Shown in pieces: positions 26,156 to 33,644 of a stretch of DNA of 37,645 nt. Every line of letters begins with the position of its first letter. Within the stretch, counting starts at the first letter, position 1. The position numbers and the translations under genes were made by a program. The notes under the pieces were generated by a model. That model was not told the origin of the DNA and ran no database searches. It saw nothing but the letters and a program-made list of their open reading frames with translations. This DNA comes from an uncultured Pelagibacteraceae bacterium (GTDB taxonomy: Bacteria > Pseudomonadota > Alphaproteobacteria > Pelagibacterales > Pelagibacteraceae): NCBI GenBank assembly GCA_902619665.1, contig CACNFB010000011.1, positions 1 to 37,645 of the forward strand. Reading direction: 5' to 3'.

Positions 26156-26928
26156 TATTTATTCTTCCATTTGGGAGATCTTTTTCCTAAAAAAGCAGAT
26201 ATCCCCTCTTTTGCATCTTTTTTCATCATATTTAAAGTCATCATCTTACTCGTATATGTGTAAGCTTGTTTTAACGGCATCTCTAATTGCTTATAGAAAG
26301 CTTTCTTTCCAATTCTAATTGAAGCATTTGATTTAGATGAAATAACTTTTGCAACCTCTAAAACTTTTTTATTTAGTTTCGATTTTGGATAATAATCATT
26401 TATTAAACCTATTTCTTTTGCGTATTTTGCATTTATTGGTTCACCTGTTAAAAGCATCTTCATCATTCTTTTTCTATTTATTTTTCTACTTACAGCAACC
26501 ATAGGGGTACTACAGAATAGTCCAATGTTTACACCTGGTGTTGCAAATTTTGCATCTGTAGAACAATAAGTTAAGTCACAACTAGCAGCTAACTGACATC
26601 CTGCTGCGTATGCTGATCCATGAACTTTTGCAATAACTGGTTTTCTACATTCAACTATATTAATCATTAATTTGGAACATAAATTGAATAGTTTTAAGTA
26701 TTTAGATCTTTTTTTTAAAGCTTTAACCTCTTTTAAATTATGACCAGCACTAAAACCTTTGCCATTCCCACTTATAACAATCACATGAGTTTTGCTATCA
26801 TTATTTAATTTTTTAAATATCTTTATTAAAGATCCTAATGTTTTAAAAGAAAGTGAATTATAAGTTTTAGGATCATTTATAATTACACTTTTAATACCAT
26901 TGCCTAAATCTTTTAAAAGAACTGACAT
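26155..26928 (-). CDS. Enoyl-CoA hydratase/isomerase family protein
   Basis: About 257 residues, crotonase fold. The oxyanion-hole and CoA-pocket segment is NGKGFSAGHNLKEVK, followed by KVHGSAYAAGCQLAASCDL and the FATPGVNIGLFCSTP region, which resembles the ECHDC3/short crotonase group. Gly-rich second oxyanion region is present, but the catalytic Glu positions of true ECH1 are not evident by eye, so the exact reaction is open. I take ATG 26928, one base after the nucleotidyltransferase stop; an in-frame ATG at 26952 would overlap that gene by 23 bases. Confidence 0.85.
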   Translation of the reverse strand: MSVLLKDLGNGIKSVIINDPKTYNSLSFKTLGSLIKIFKKLNNDSKTHVIVISGNGKGFSAGHNLKEVKALKKRSKYLKLFNLCSKLMINIVECRKPVIAKVHGSAYAAGCQLAASCDLTYCSTDAKFATPGVNIGLFCSTPMVAVSRKINRKRMMKMLLTGEPINAKYAKEIGLINDYYPKSKLNKKVLEVAKVISSKSNASIRIGKKAFYKQLEMPLKQAYTYTSKMMTLNMMKKDAKEGISAFLGKRSPKWKNK

Positions 26929-26929
26929 T

Positions 26930-27304
26930 TTACTCAAGTTCTCCATCTTCACGCATTTTTTTTCTGATATTTGTTGCAGAGATTTTTTGAATATCCTCTG
27001 GTAATACTATTTCCTCAATTTTATATCCAACCCCTCGTCCATAGCAAATATTTGTAATGTTGGGTACCAGTACTATTTTAAATCTTCCCTCAAACTTTGG
27101 GTTTAATCTTTCTTCAATTTTCTTTTTTACTGTTTCAAAATCAAAAGGATTATCATCAACACCTTGTACATCTCTTATCTGAATGCAAACTTGTCCTGTT
27201 TTTTTAATAATTTCTTCAAACAGAGCATAATGACCATCGTGAAATGGTTGCCATCTTCCAAGCATTTGTGCTGTTGGTTTTTTATTGTCCCATTGATAAC
27301 TCAT
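26930..27304 (-). CDS. Small cytidylyltransferase-like nucleotidyltransferase
   Basis: A 124-residue HxGH nucleotidyltransferase. GRWQPFHDGHYALFEEII contains the HDGH variant of the ATP/CTP-binding motif, and ISATNIRKKMRE is the ISxTxxR-like second motif. Such proteins join a nucleotide to a phosphate ester or activate small substrates. Substrate is unknown. Related stand-alone domains occur near APS-kinase-like proteins in marine bacteria and cyanophages, and one such kinase lies two genes upstream here (29538-29948). Confidence 0.8.
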   Translation of the reverse strand: MSYQWDNKKPTAQMLGRWQPFHDGHYALFEEIIKKTGQVCIQIRDVQGVDDNPFDFETVKKKIEERLNPKFEGRFKIVLVPNITNICYGRGVGYKIEEIVLPEDIQKISATNIRKKMREDGELE

Positions 27305-27344
27305 ATATACCTCTTTTTTTTGAGTTTAATCTTATTGAAATAAA

Positions 27345-29525
27345 TTAAAAGACTTTATTTAATACAATATTAGCTTCTCTGTTTTCACCTAAATTTGTTA
27401 AATCATCATTAACATTAAAGCTTAAATTTAAACCGTTTACATTTTTTTTAAATTCTAACTTTGATAATAAATTTTCTGAACCATTGATTGTAAATGCATA
27501 TTCGGCACCTTCATAAGGTAAATATCCTATTGCAATGTACAAATTATCATTGTGACCAGAATTTATAGCTTGATTTCTCTCGTAAATTAAAAATATACTA
27601 TATCTATCAGGAAAAATTAAATCTAAACCAATTTCAGCGTTAATATTATGAACTGAACCTACTTCAAGTTTATCCTTATAGGAATTTGACGGATCATTAG
27701 CATAACTATACTTAATATCAGAAGACCGATCACCATCAACTAAATATTCTAGTTTACCATGCCTTTTGAATTGATATTTTTCATTTGATAAATCTTCAAC
27801 TACAGCAATTGAATGTCTTAAATTAAATGTTCCAACATGTTGGTCCTTAACTCTTATGGCTGCTTCTTCTTTTCCAGATTCTTTATATCTCTTTAAAAGA
27901 GTATGCCCTAAGTCTAATTGTCCAGAATTTATAAAAGTTAATTTACCTTTTATAAATTCTTCTTTAAGCCTGTAAGTTCCATAAACTTGATAACCTTTTC
28001 TTTTAGCTGTTAATTTATTTCCACCAACATCAGTGATAATATCAGAACTCAATTTTCCTATCCCAAAAAATTTATCTACAAATTTTGTATCATTTTCTAT
28101 AGACGATGTATTGTAATAGGTTACATTAAATGTATTAGAGTCTAAATGACTTCCAGAATTACCAACATCAACATCATCCCTTCCAAATCTGAAAGCTAAT
28201 CCATCGATACCATAATCATCAGTGAATTTGTCAAGACCAAAAGTTAAAGAATTTGTACTAATTTCCTTTGTAGATGCAATGTCACTGTCTCCAACTCTTC
28301 CTAGTGTAATATTGCCTTCGCTCCAGTAAAAATATTTTTTATTAGAGTCAGTATTTCTTTTAGTCGTTGATATTTTTTTAAAGGATGAAATAGGTAATTG
28401 GTTTAAAGATGAAAGCATGGTATTTGAAAAGTTTAATTTAATATTTTGGTTAGATAAATTTTGTTTATCCTCGTTTCTCTTTATCCACTTCAATCTATTT
28501 AAAACTGAATTTGTTGACATATTAATTGTTCTTTTTGCAAGTTCCATTTGTGCCTCTGCTATTCCTGCACGGTCGCTATTTTGAGTAATCTTTTCACATT
28601 TTCCAGCAAAAAGATTGAACGGACAAGGCAAGTGATGTTCTTGCACTTCTTTATTAAAAGTATCTAAAAGATACATTATTAACCCATCTGGACTAAAGTC
28701 TATACCATTGGGGTTATCAGCTCCAGCTCTACCTGCACCACCATCAAAGGAAGCTGTAGAAATGTTAAAAGCTTCAGATAGAGTATATTGATTAACGTCA
28801 TTACCTTTCGTACCTATCAAAAACATTCTTGTTCCACTCTTATTAAACGCTATACCATTTGGTTCATTTTCTTCAGGTAGCAGAGTTTCCAAACCTTCAG
28901 TTGTTGTTTTAACAGATCTTATAAGATTAGCTCCACCAGACAAATCAAAACTTTTATTCAATGAAAATTGATAGATACTATCGGTTGAAGCAGCCTTCTG
29001 ACCATCGGTTACATACATCATTGTTCCATCATGACTAAAAGCTAGACCAAGAAATACGCTGGCAACTTGTGCTGAAACATCAATAAAGTTTCCGGTATAG
29101 GCAGCTTCTGATACATCAAAATTTACAGAGAGAGAATATTCAAATACCTTTTTATTTGATCTTCCTGCAATAAACATTTTTGATCCATCGTTGTTAAACC
29201 TAACTCCCATTGGGTTACCATCTTCACTGGCAACTGAAAAGCTATCAACAAAAACAGCTGTCGATATGTTATATGCTGTTGATAGGGTATATTCATCTAC
29301 ATCATCACCACCGTTTCCAACAATAAACATTTTTTTTCCATCATTACTAAATGTAACATCTCTGGGCGTAGTTTCTTCATCTGAAACATCAAATGTTCGC
29401 ACTTCATAATTGGTATCATCAAGATTGTCGCCGCTTTCTATAATTGCATAAGCCTTTTGAATAAAAATATTAGATATGTAAAAATAAAAAAATAAAAATA
29501 AAAGTGTTTTCTTAAAAGTACTCAT
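27345..29525 (-). CDS. Autotransporter with beta-propeller passenger
   Basis: A 726-residue surface protein. After a signal peptide (about residues 1-28) come at least five repeats of 50-60 residues with the pattern GVRFNNDGSKMFIAG...VFEYSLS...FDVS, typical of beta-propeller blades (residues about 35-310). A Cys pair (CPFNLFAGKC) and a linker follow. The last 300 or so residues alternate polar/hydrophobic strands and end in Phe (NIVLNKVF), as in an outer-membrane autotransporter barrel. It should insert in the outer membrane and display the propeller outside. Ligand unknown. The five repeats fit a propeller with possibly incomplete closure. Confidence 0.78.
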   Translation of the reverse strand: MSTFKKTLLFLFFYFYISNIFIQKAYAIIESGDNLDDTNYEVRTFDVSDEETTPRDVTFSNDGKKMFIVGNGGDDVDEYTLSTAYNISTAVFVDSFSVASEDGNPMGVRFNNDGSKMFIAGRSNKKVFEYSLSVNFDVSEAAYTGNFIDVSAQVASVFLGLAFSHDGTMMYVTDGQKAASTDSIYQFSLNKSFDLSGGANLIRSVKTTTEGLETLLPEENEPNGIAFNKSGTRMFLIGTKGNDVNQYTLSEAFNISTASFDGGAGRAGADNPNGIDFSPDGLIMYLLDTFNKEVQEHHLPCPFNLFAGKCEKITQNSDRAGIAEAQMELAKRTINMSTNSVLNRLKWIKRNEDKQNLSNQNIKLNFSNTMLSSLNQLPISSFKKISTTKRNTDSNKKYFYWSEGNITLGRVGDSDIASTKEISTNSLTFGLDKFTDDYGIDGLAFRFGRDDVDVGNSGSHLDSNTFNVTYYNTSSIENDTKFVDKFFGIGKLSSDIITDVGGNKLTAKRKGYQVYGTYRLKEEFIKGKLTFINSGQLDLGHTLLKRYKESGKEEAAIRVKDQHVGTFNLRHSIAVVEDLSNEKYQFKRHGKLEYLVDGDRSSDIKYSYANDPSNSYKDKLEVGSVHNINAEIGLDLIFPDRYSIFLIYERNQAINSGHNDNLYIAIGYLPYEGAEYAFTINGSENLLSKLEFKKNVNGLNLSFNVNDDLTNLGENREANIVLNKVF

Positions 29526-29537
29526 ATAATCACAAAC

Positions 29538-29948
29538 TTATTTTTTTAAATCTTTAAGTATTTTTGGTGCCCAATTTTTAGCATCCTGAGTGGTTACATG
29601 AAAGTCAAATTTTTCAGGTTTTACGAACATCTGATTAGTGTCTTCAAATCTACCTTTTTGAATAGTATCAACCCAAACTGTATAATCTGCAGGGAACAAA
29701 CTTCTTGCTTTCGGTGTTGGACAAATAAAGTCTGCAATAACATAATTACCTTCTTCTTTTAATTTTAAAGCAAAGTCTGCCATTCTTTTTGCTTGTCTAG
29801 TTCTTCCCTCTGGTGAAAAGTCCCAGTCATTAGCAGCCTTCCTAACTTCATCAGCATTTAGTCTTTTGGCTTGTAACATGGGGGCTAATTCATCGGCCAA
29901 GGTTGTTTTCCCAGCTCCAGGAAGACCCATTATTAGTATTATTTTCAT
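29538..29948 (-). CDS. APS-kinase-like P-loop kinase
   Basis: A 136-residue P-loop protein. Walker A is GLPGAGKTTLADELA at residues about 7-21, followed by RLNADEVRKAANDWDFSPEGR and an ADFICPTP segment; this is the layout of adenylyl-sulfate kinase and related small kinases. It is shorter than CysC (about 200 residues). It likely phosphorylates a small nucleotide-like substrate in the cytoplasm. Start is ATG 29948; TTG 29954 is a weaker choice. It is first in the leftward series and shares that series with the nucleotidyltransferase. Confidence 0.75.
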   Translation of the reverse strand: MKIILIMGLPGAGKTTLADELAPMLQAKRLNADEVRKAANDWDFSPEGRTRQAKRMADFALKLKEEGNYVIADFICPTPKARSLFPADYTVWVDTIQKGRFEDTNQMFVKPEKFDFHVTTQDAKNWAPKILKDLKK

Positions 29949-30076
29949 AAGCAAATTTTAAACTTATATAATAGATAAATTTTAACAATTATAGATGAAA
30001 TTTAGACCTCTAAATCTGACTTTATGACGTCAATATTTATATAGACAGATAATTCAAAATAAATAATGATCCCCGA

Positions 30077-30805
30077 ATGAATTTTTCTATAGAAATTGGA
30101 CCAAAAACAAATCTAGATACCTTGCCAGCTTTAAAAGACGTCTACATTACAATGCTACCTGGTGGCGATTTTAAAGAGACAGCTCAACAAGCAGTCAACT
30201 TAGTGAAAAAGGGTTTCAACCCTGTCCCTCATTTTCCTGCAAGATCAATGGCTAATGAAGCACAACTAAAAGAATATGTAACAATGTGTAAAGACGGCGG
30301 GGTAAAGCAAGCCCTTGTAATTGGTGGCGGCAGAGAGCCCATGGGAAAATTCGATAGTTCTTTCCAGCTTTTAGAGACTGGTTATTTTGAGAAAATGAAG
30401 ATAGGAATTGCTGGACATCCAGAGGGGAGTCCTGATATATCCGACGAAGTGTTAGAAAAAGCAATGATTGATAAAAAGCCTTACGCTGATTACATTGTAA
30501 CTCAATGGTTAATGCAGTCAGAACCAATTATTGATTTTATTTCTAAACAGTCTGTCCCAGTTCATGTTGGAATTACTGGACCTATGAAAATATCAAGCTT
30601 AATTAAGTTTGCAAATATTGTAGGAGCAAAAAATTCTATAAATTTTATTAAATCCAATTTTAGTAGGGCAATTGATTTATTAAAACCAAAAGACCCAAAT
30701 GAACTTGTAGATAAAATAAAAGAGCATACTAAATATTTTCACATCTACACATTTGGTGGGCTTAAGGAAACCAACAACTGGCTAAAGGAAAATAACTATG
30801 CCTAA
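30077..30805 (+). CDS. Methylenetetrahydrofolate reductase-like protein
   Basis: A 242-residue TIM-barrel protein of the MetF family: FSIEIGPKTN at the start, VTMCKDGGVKQALVIGGG, KMKIGIAGHPEGSPD and a PVHVGITGPMK stretch. It is shorter than MetF (about 290-300) and may use FAD differently. MetF-family enzymes interconvert methylene- and methyl-tetrahydrofolate. It overlaps the GcvT/DmdA-like gene by eight bases (ATGCCTAA), so the two probably act in sequence on a methyl group. The upstream AT-rich 120 bases hold no recognisable riboswitch. Confidence 0.8.
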   Translation: MNFSIEIGPKTNLDTLPALKDVYITMLPGGDFKETAQQAVNLVKKGFNPVPHFPARSMANEAQLKEYVTMCKDGGVKQALVIGGGREPMGKFDSSFQLLETGYFEKMKIGIAGHPEGSPDISDEVLEKAMIDKKPYADYIVTQWLMQSEPIIDFISKQSVPVHVGITGPMKISSLIKFANIVGAKNSINFIKSNFSRAIDLLKPKDPNELVDKIKEHTKYFHIYTFGGLKETNNWLKENNYA

Positions 30806-32210
30806 AAAAAGAAAAAAAACAAAAAAAAAGTCCAACGGAAAATTATCACCAAGCAGAATTATTGAAAAAGTAGATTACTCTAAAGTATCACATACGACAA
30901 AAGTTGATCAATCAGACAGACACGTTCCATATAACTTAAGACAAAGCGGTCCAACAAAAGTAGATTTGTTAATGTCAACAAGAGTTAGAAAATCTCCATA
31001 CTGGCACTTGTCAATGAAAGCAGGATGTTGGAGAGCAACAGTTTATAACAGAATTTATCACCCACGTGGATATGTAAGACCTGAAAAAGGTGGAGCGATG
31101 GTTGAGTATAAAGCAATTAAAAATCACGTTACAATGTGGAATGTTGCAGTTGAGAGACAAATTAGAGTTAAAGGTCCTGATGCAGAAAAATTTACTGATT
31201 ATGTAATTACAAGAGATGCAACTAGAATTTCACCGATGAGAGCTAGATATGTAATTCTTTGTAATTATAAAGGCGGAGTGCTTAATGATCCAATTTTATT
31301 AAGAATTGCTCAAGATGAGTTTTGGTTTAGTTTATCAGACAGTGATATAGGCTTATATCTTCAAGGAGTAAATGCAGATAAAAGATTTAATGTTGAGATA
31401 GATGAAATAGATGCATGTCCTGTGCAAATTCAAGGTCCAAAATCAAAAGCTTTAATGAACGACTTAATTGGTAAACAAGTTGATTTAGATAATATGCCTT
31501 ATTATGGATTAGCTGAAGCGAAAGTTGGTGGAAGAAGCTGTGTAATTTCTCAATCTGGTTTTTCTGGTGAAGCGGGTTATGAAATATATTTAAGAAACGC
31601 AACACTTTACGCAGAAGATATGTGGAATGCAGTTTTAAAAGCAGGTAAAAAACATAAATTAATGGTTATCGCTCCTGCGCATCACAGAAGAATTCAAGCT
31701 GGAATTTTATCTTGGGGTCAGGATATGGACAATGAACATAATCCATTTCAATGTAATTTAGGTTATCAAGTTTCATTATCAGGAAAAGGTGAATGGGCTA
31801 AAAAAGGGGATTACATTGGTAAAGAAGCACTAGAAAATATGAAAAAAGAATTACTAAATGGACAAAAACCATACAAACTTCAACTAGTTGGTATGGAACT
31901 AGGTGGAAAACCAATTGAAGAGTATGCCCCAGATTTTTGGCTAATATCAAAAGATGGAAAAAATCCGATCGGTTTTGTTACATCTCCTTGGTATCATCCA
32001 GAAAAAGGTACAAATATTGCAATGGGTTATGTTCCATTTGATGGAACGATTAACAAAAATGGATTTCCTAAAGGTAATGTGGGTGATAAATTTAAAGTTC
32101 ACTTACCTAAAAAATATTGTGAAAAAGGAAGTAATCCTGTTGATGCAGTTGTTGTGGATATTCCATTTACAGAATCTTATAATCCAAACACTAGGGAAGT
32201 TGCGAAGTAG
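30798..32210 (+). CDS. GcvT/DmdA-family tetrahydrofolate methyltransferase
   Basis: A 470-residue folate-dependent demethylase/aminomethyltransferase. The N-terminus is strikingly Lys-rich (MPKKRKKTKKKSNGKLS), then comes the GcvT fold: TMWNVAVERQIRVKGPDAEKF, CNYKGGVLNDPILLRIAQDEFW, QIQGPKSKALMNDL, and the SQSGFSGEAGYEIYLR region. It is about 100 residues longer than the DmdA I remember from SAR11 (about 369), and the N-terminal extension is different, so it is a DmdA/GcvT paralogue rather than the DMSP demethylase. Coupled to the MetF-like gene it probably removes a methyl group from an unknown N- or S-methyl compound. Confidence 0.8.
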   Translation: MPKKRKKTKKKSNGKLSPSRIIEKVDYSKVSHTTKVDQSDRHVPYNLRQSGPTKVDLLMSTRVRKSPYWHLSMKAGCWRATVYNRIYHPRGYVRPEKGGAMVEYKAIKNHVTMWNVAVERQIRVKGPDAEKFTDYVITRDATRISPMRARYVILCNYKGGVLNDPILLRIAQDEFWFSLSDSDIGLYLQGVNADKRFNVEIDEIDACPVQIQGPKSKALMNDLIGKQVDLDNMPYYGLAEAKVGGRSCVISQSGFSGEAGYEIYLRNATLYAEDMWNAVLKAGKKHKLMVIAPAHHRRIQAGILSWGQDMDNEHNPFQCNLGYQVSLSGKGEWAKKGDYIGKEALENMKKELLNGQKPYKLQLVGMELGGKPIEEYAPDFWLISKDGKNPIGFVTSPWYHPEKGTNIAMGYVPFDGTINKNGFPKGNVGDKFKVHLPKKYCEKGSNPVDAVVVDIPFTESYNPNTREVAK

Positions 32211-32235
32211 ATTTTTATAATTTATCTGTTTTTAT

Positions 32236-32337
32236 ATGACAAAAATTGTCATAATAATCGCAAGTATCATTATTGCTATTATTTTGTTAATATTTCCTTT
32301 AATAGTTTCATTTATTGAAAAAAAAAATAAAAAGTAA
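32236..32337 (+). CDS. 33-aa single-helix membrane peptide
   Basis: ATG to TAA, 34 codons. The peptide starts MTKIVIIIASIIIAIILLIF and ends SFIEKKNKK: one continuous transmembrane helix with a positive C-terminal tail. The stop overlaps the Yip1-family start by one base (TAATG), so the two are likely co-translated and may form a complex. Too short for homology-based naming. Hydrophobic ORFs arise easily in T-rich DNA, so the call rests mainly on the start/stop coupling. Confidence 0.5.
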   Translation: MTKIVIIIASIIIAIILLIFPLIVSFIEKKNKK

Positions 32338-32882
32338 TGTTTGCGCAATTTTTAAGTATCGTATTTAGATCTATCAAGCTTGATAAAAATCTTTATAGAG
32401 AAAGTAAGAGTTTTGGTGAGGCAGCAATATATTTTTCAGCTCTTGTTATGGTTTTAGATGGTGTAGCTGGAGCTATTGCTGCAAACACATTTTACAAAAC
32501 ATCGATCGGTTTATCTGCGATTACTGCTATTTTTACTTGGTTTGTTTGGGCAATATTTATATTTGTAATTGGAGTAAAGCTTTTTCCAGACAAAGATACT
32601 AAGGTTCCATTTAAAAAAATACTAATAGCCGTAGGTTTCGCTCATGCTCCTGGCCTATTAAGATTTTTCGCTATTACTCCAACTATGGTTATGCCAGTTA
32701 TATTTCTTACTCAACTATGGATTTTTGCATCTCTTATAATTTCAACAAGGGAAGTATTACAATTAAAATCTAATTTTAAATCTTTTGGAATTATATTTTT
32801 GTCATTTTTAATACTAGCTATATTATCAGTGTCTTTTGTTATGAGTAGAATGGATACCTTGCCAATAAGCAATGTTACTTAA
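32337..32882 (+). CDS. YIP1 family membrane protein
   Basis: A 181-residue membrane protein with about five hydrophobic helices. It has the Yip1-like layout: an N-terminal amphipathic piece (FRSIKLDKNLYRESKSFG), helix-rich core, and AVGFAHAPGLLRFFAITP in the middle, as in bacterial Yip1 proteins of unknown function. It follows the 33-aa peptide with a one-base overlap. Its last four bases overlap the converging zinc-ribbon ORF. Confidence 0.78.
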   Translation: MFAQFLSIVFRSIKLDKNLYRESKSFGEAAIYFSALVMVLDGVAGAIAANTFYKTSIGLSAITAIFTWFVWAIFIFVIGVKLFPDKDTKVPFKKILIAVGFAHAPGLLRFFAITPTMVMPVIFLTQLWIFASLIISTREVLQLKSNFKSFGIIFLSFLILAILSVSFVMSRMDTLPISNVT

Positions 32883-33040
32883 ATTGGAAATATTGTTTTA
32901 GAAACTCTACAAGATTTACAAATTTTAAATCCTGTAAGTATTAGATTATGGGTGACACTTTCGTCACTTTTTTTACATTCCTCACATAAGTCATCTAATG
33001 ATTCTTCAGTATAATTAATATTGGTGTTTTCTTTAGTCAT
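32879..33040 (-). CDS. 53-aa CxxC/CxxC zinc-ribbon-like protein
   Basis: The ORF begins with ATG at 33040, overlapping the DUF3726 stop by eight bases (ATGACTAA), and ends in TAA overlapping the converging Yip1 stop. The acidic N-terminal half leads to DLCEECKKS, and the C-terminal half has KICKSCRVSK, giving a CxxC-x(n)-CxxC pattern that could bind one zinc ion. No membrane segment. I know no family for it. It is the last gene of the operon with DUF3726, a 553-aa protein and an M19-like protein. Confidence 0.6.
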   Translation of the reverse strand: MTKENTNINYTEESLDDLCEECKKSDESVTHNLILTGFKICKSCRVSKTIFPI

Positions 33041-33644
33041 TATCTGTCAAACCAGCTCCAGCAGCAGTATTTTTTAAGCTTTCATTTTCTTTAACGAAAG
33101 TTTCTTCAGATATTTTATACAATTCTTCCCAATCTTTTTCATCAAAAGTATTTTCATTTTTTAAAAATTCTATTTCCAATACTTCAACTTTGTCTTTTAA
33201 ATTACTTAAGTTACTTTTTAAATGTATAGACTGGTTAAAATTAAGCAAAAAAGTTTCATTCTCAACTTTAAGGCTTAACCTTTTTCCGATTATTTCTGAA
33301 GATCTTGAAATAAACGGTATCAGTAATATTGGATAAGCCATATTGTTAAAAATTATTTTATTGTGTTTTTCCAAAGAGTGAATTTGATCCATAAAGTTTA
33401 TACCTGTTATTAAAGGACAGTAAGGAATTTTGTTTGAAATATTTGTCTCTGTAATCAAGCTAATATTCTGGAATTGGTTTTTTTTGATAACTTTAAAGTA
33501 GTTATTAAGATTTTTTAAACCTGGTAGTCCAAACATTTCCATCAGTTTTATAGATTTTCCAATTTCTTCTGAGACTCCCCATGAAAAACCCATGCCTTTA
33601 GAAGCTCTTTTAGATAGTGTATCAATTTCGCTTAATGATCTCAT
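33033..33644 (-). CDS. DUF3726 family protein
   Basis: A 203-residue soluble protein. The N-terminus LSEIDTLSKRASKGMGFSWGVSEEIGKSIK is the DUF3726 hallmark (Gly-Trp-Gly in a helix-rich start), and the rest is a mixed region rich in Ile/Lys with a helical C-terminus (LSNLKDKVEVLEIEFLKNEN). No catalytic motif is visible. DUF3726 proteins have no known role. Its ATG overlaps the stop of the 553-aa gene by one base (TAATG), so they are co-translated. Confidence 0.78.
   Translation of the reverse strand: MRSLSEIDTLSKRASKGMGFSWGVSEEIGKSIKLMEMFGLPGLKNLNNYFKVIKKNQFQNISLITETNISNKIPYCPLITGINFMDQIHSLEKHNKIIFNNMAYPILLIPFISRSSEIIGKRLSLKVENETFLLNFNQSIHLKSNLSNLKDKVEVLEIEFLKNENTFDEKDWEELYKISEETFVKENESLKNTAAGAGLTDND

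Noticed and set aside
30066..30080. Four-codon mini-ORF (ATG ATC CCC GAA TGA) whose stop overlaps the MetF-like start
   Set aside because: Too short to judge; could be a coupling leader, but chance occurrence is likely and there is no supporting feature.
30798..32210. Calling this gene DmdA (DMSP demethylase)
   Set aside because: It is about 100 residues longer, has a different N-terminus, and is coupled to a MetF-like gene; only the superfamily is supported.
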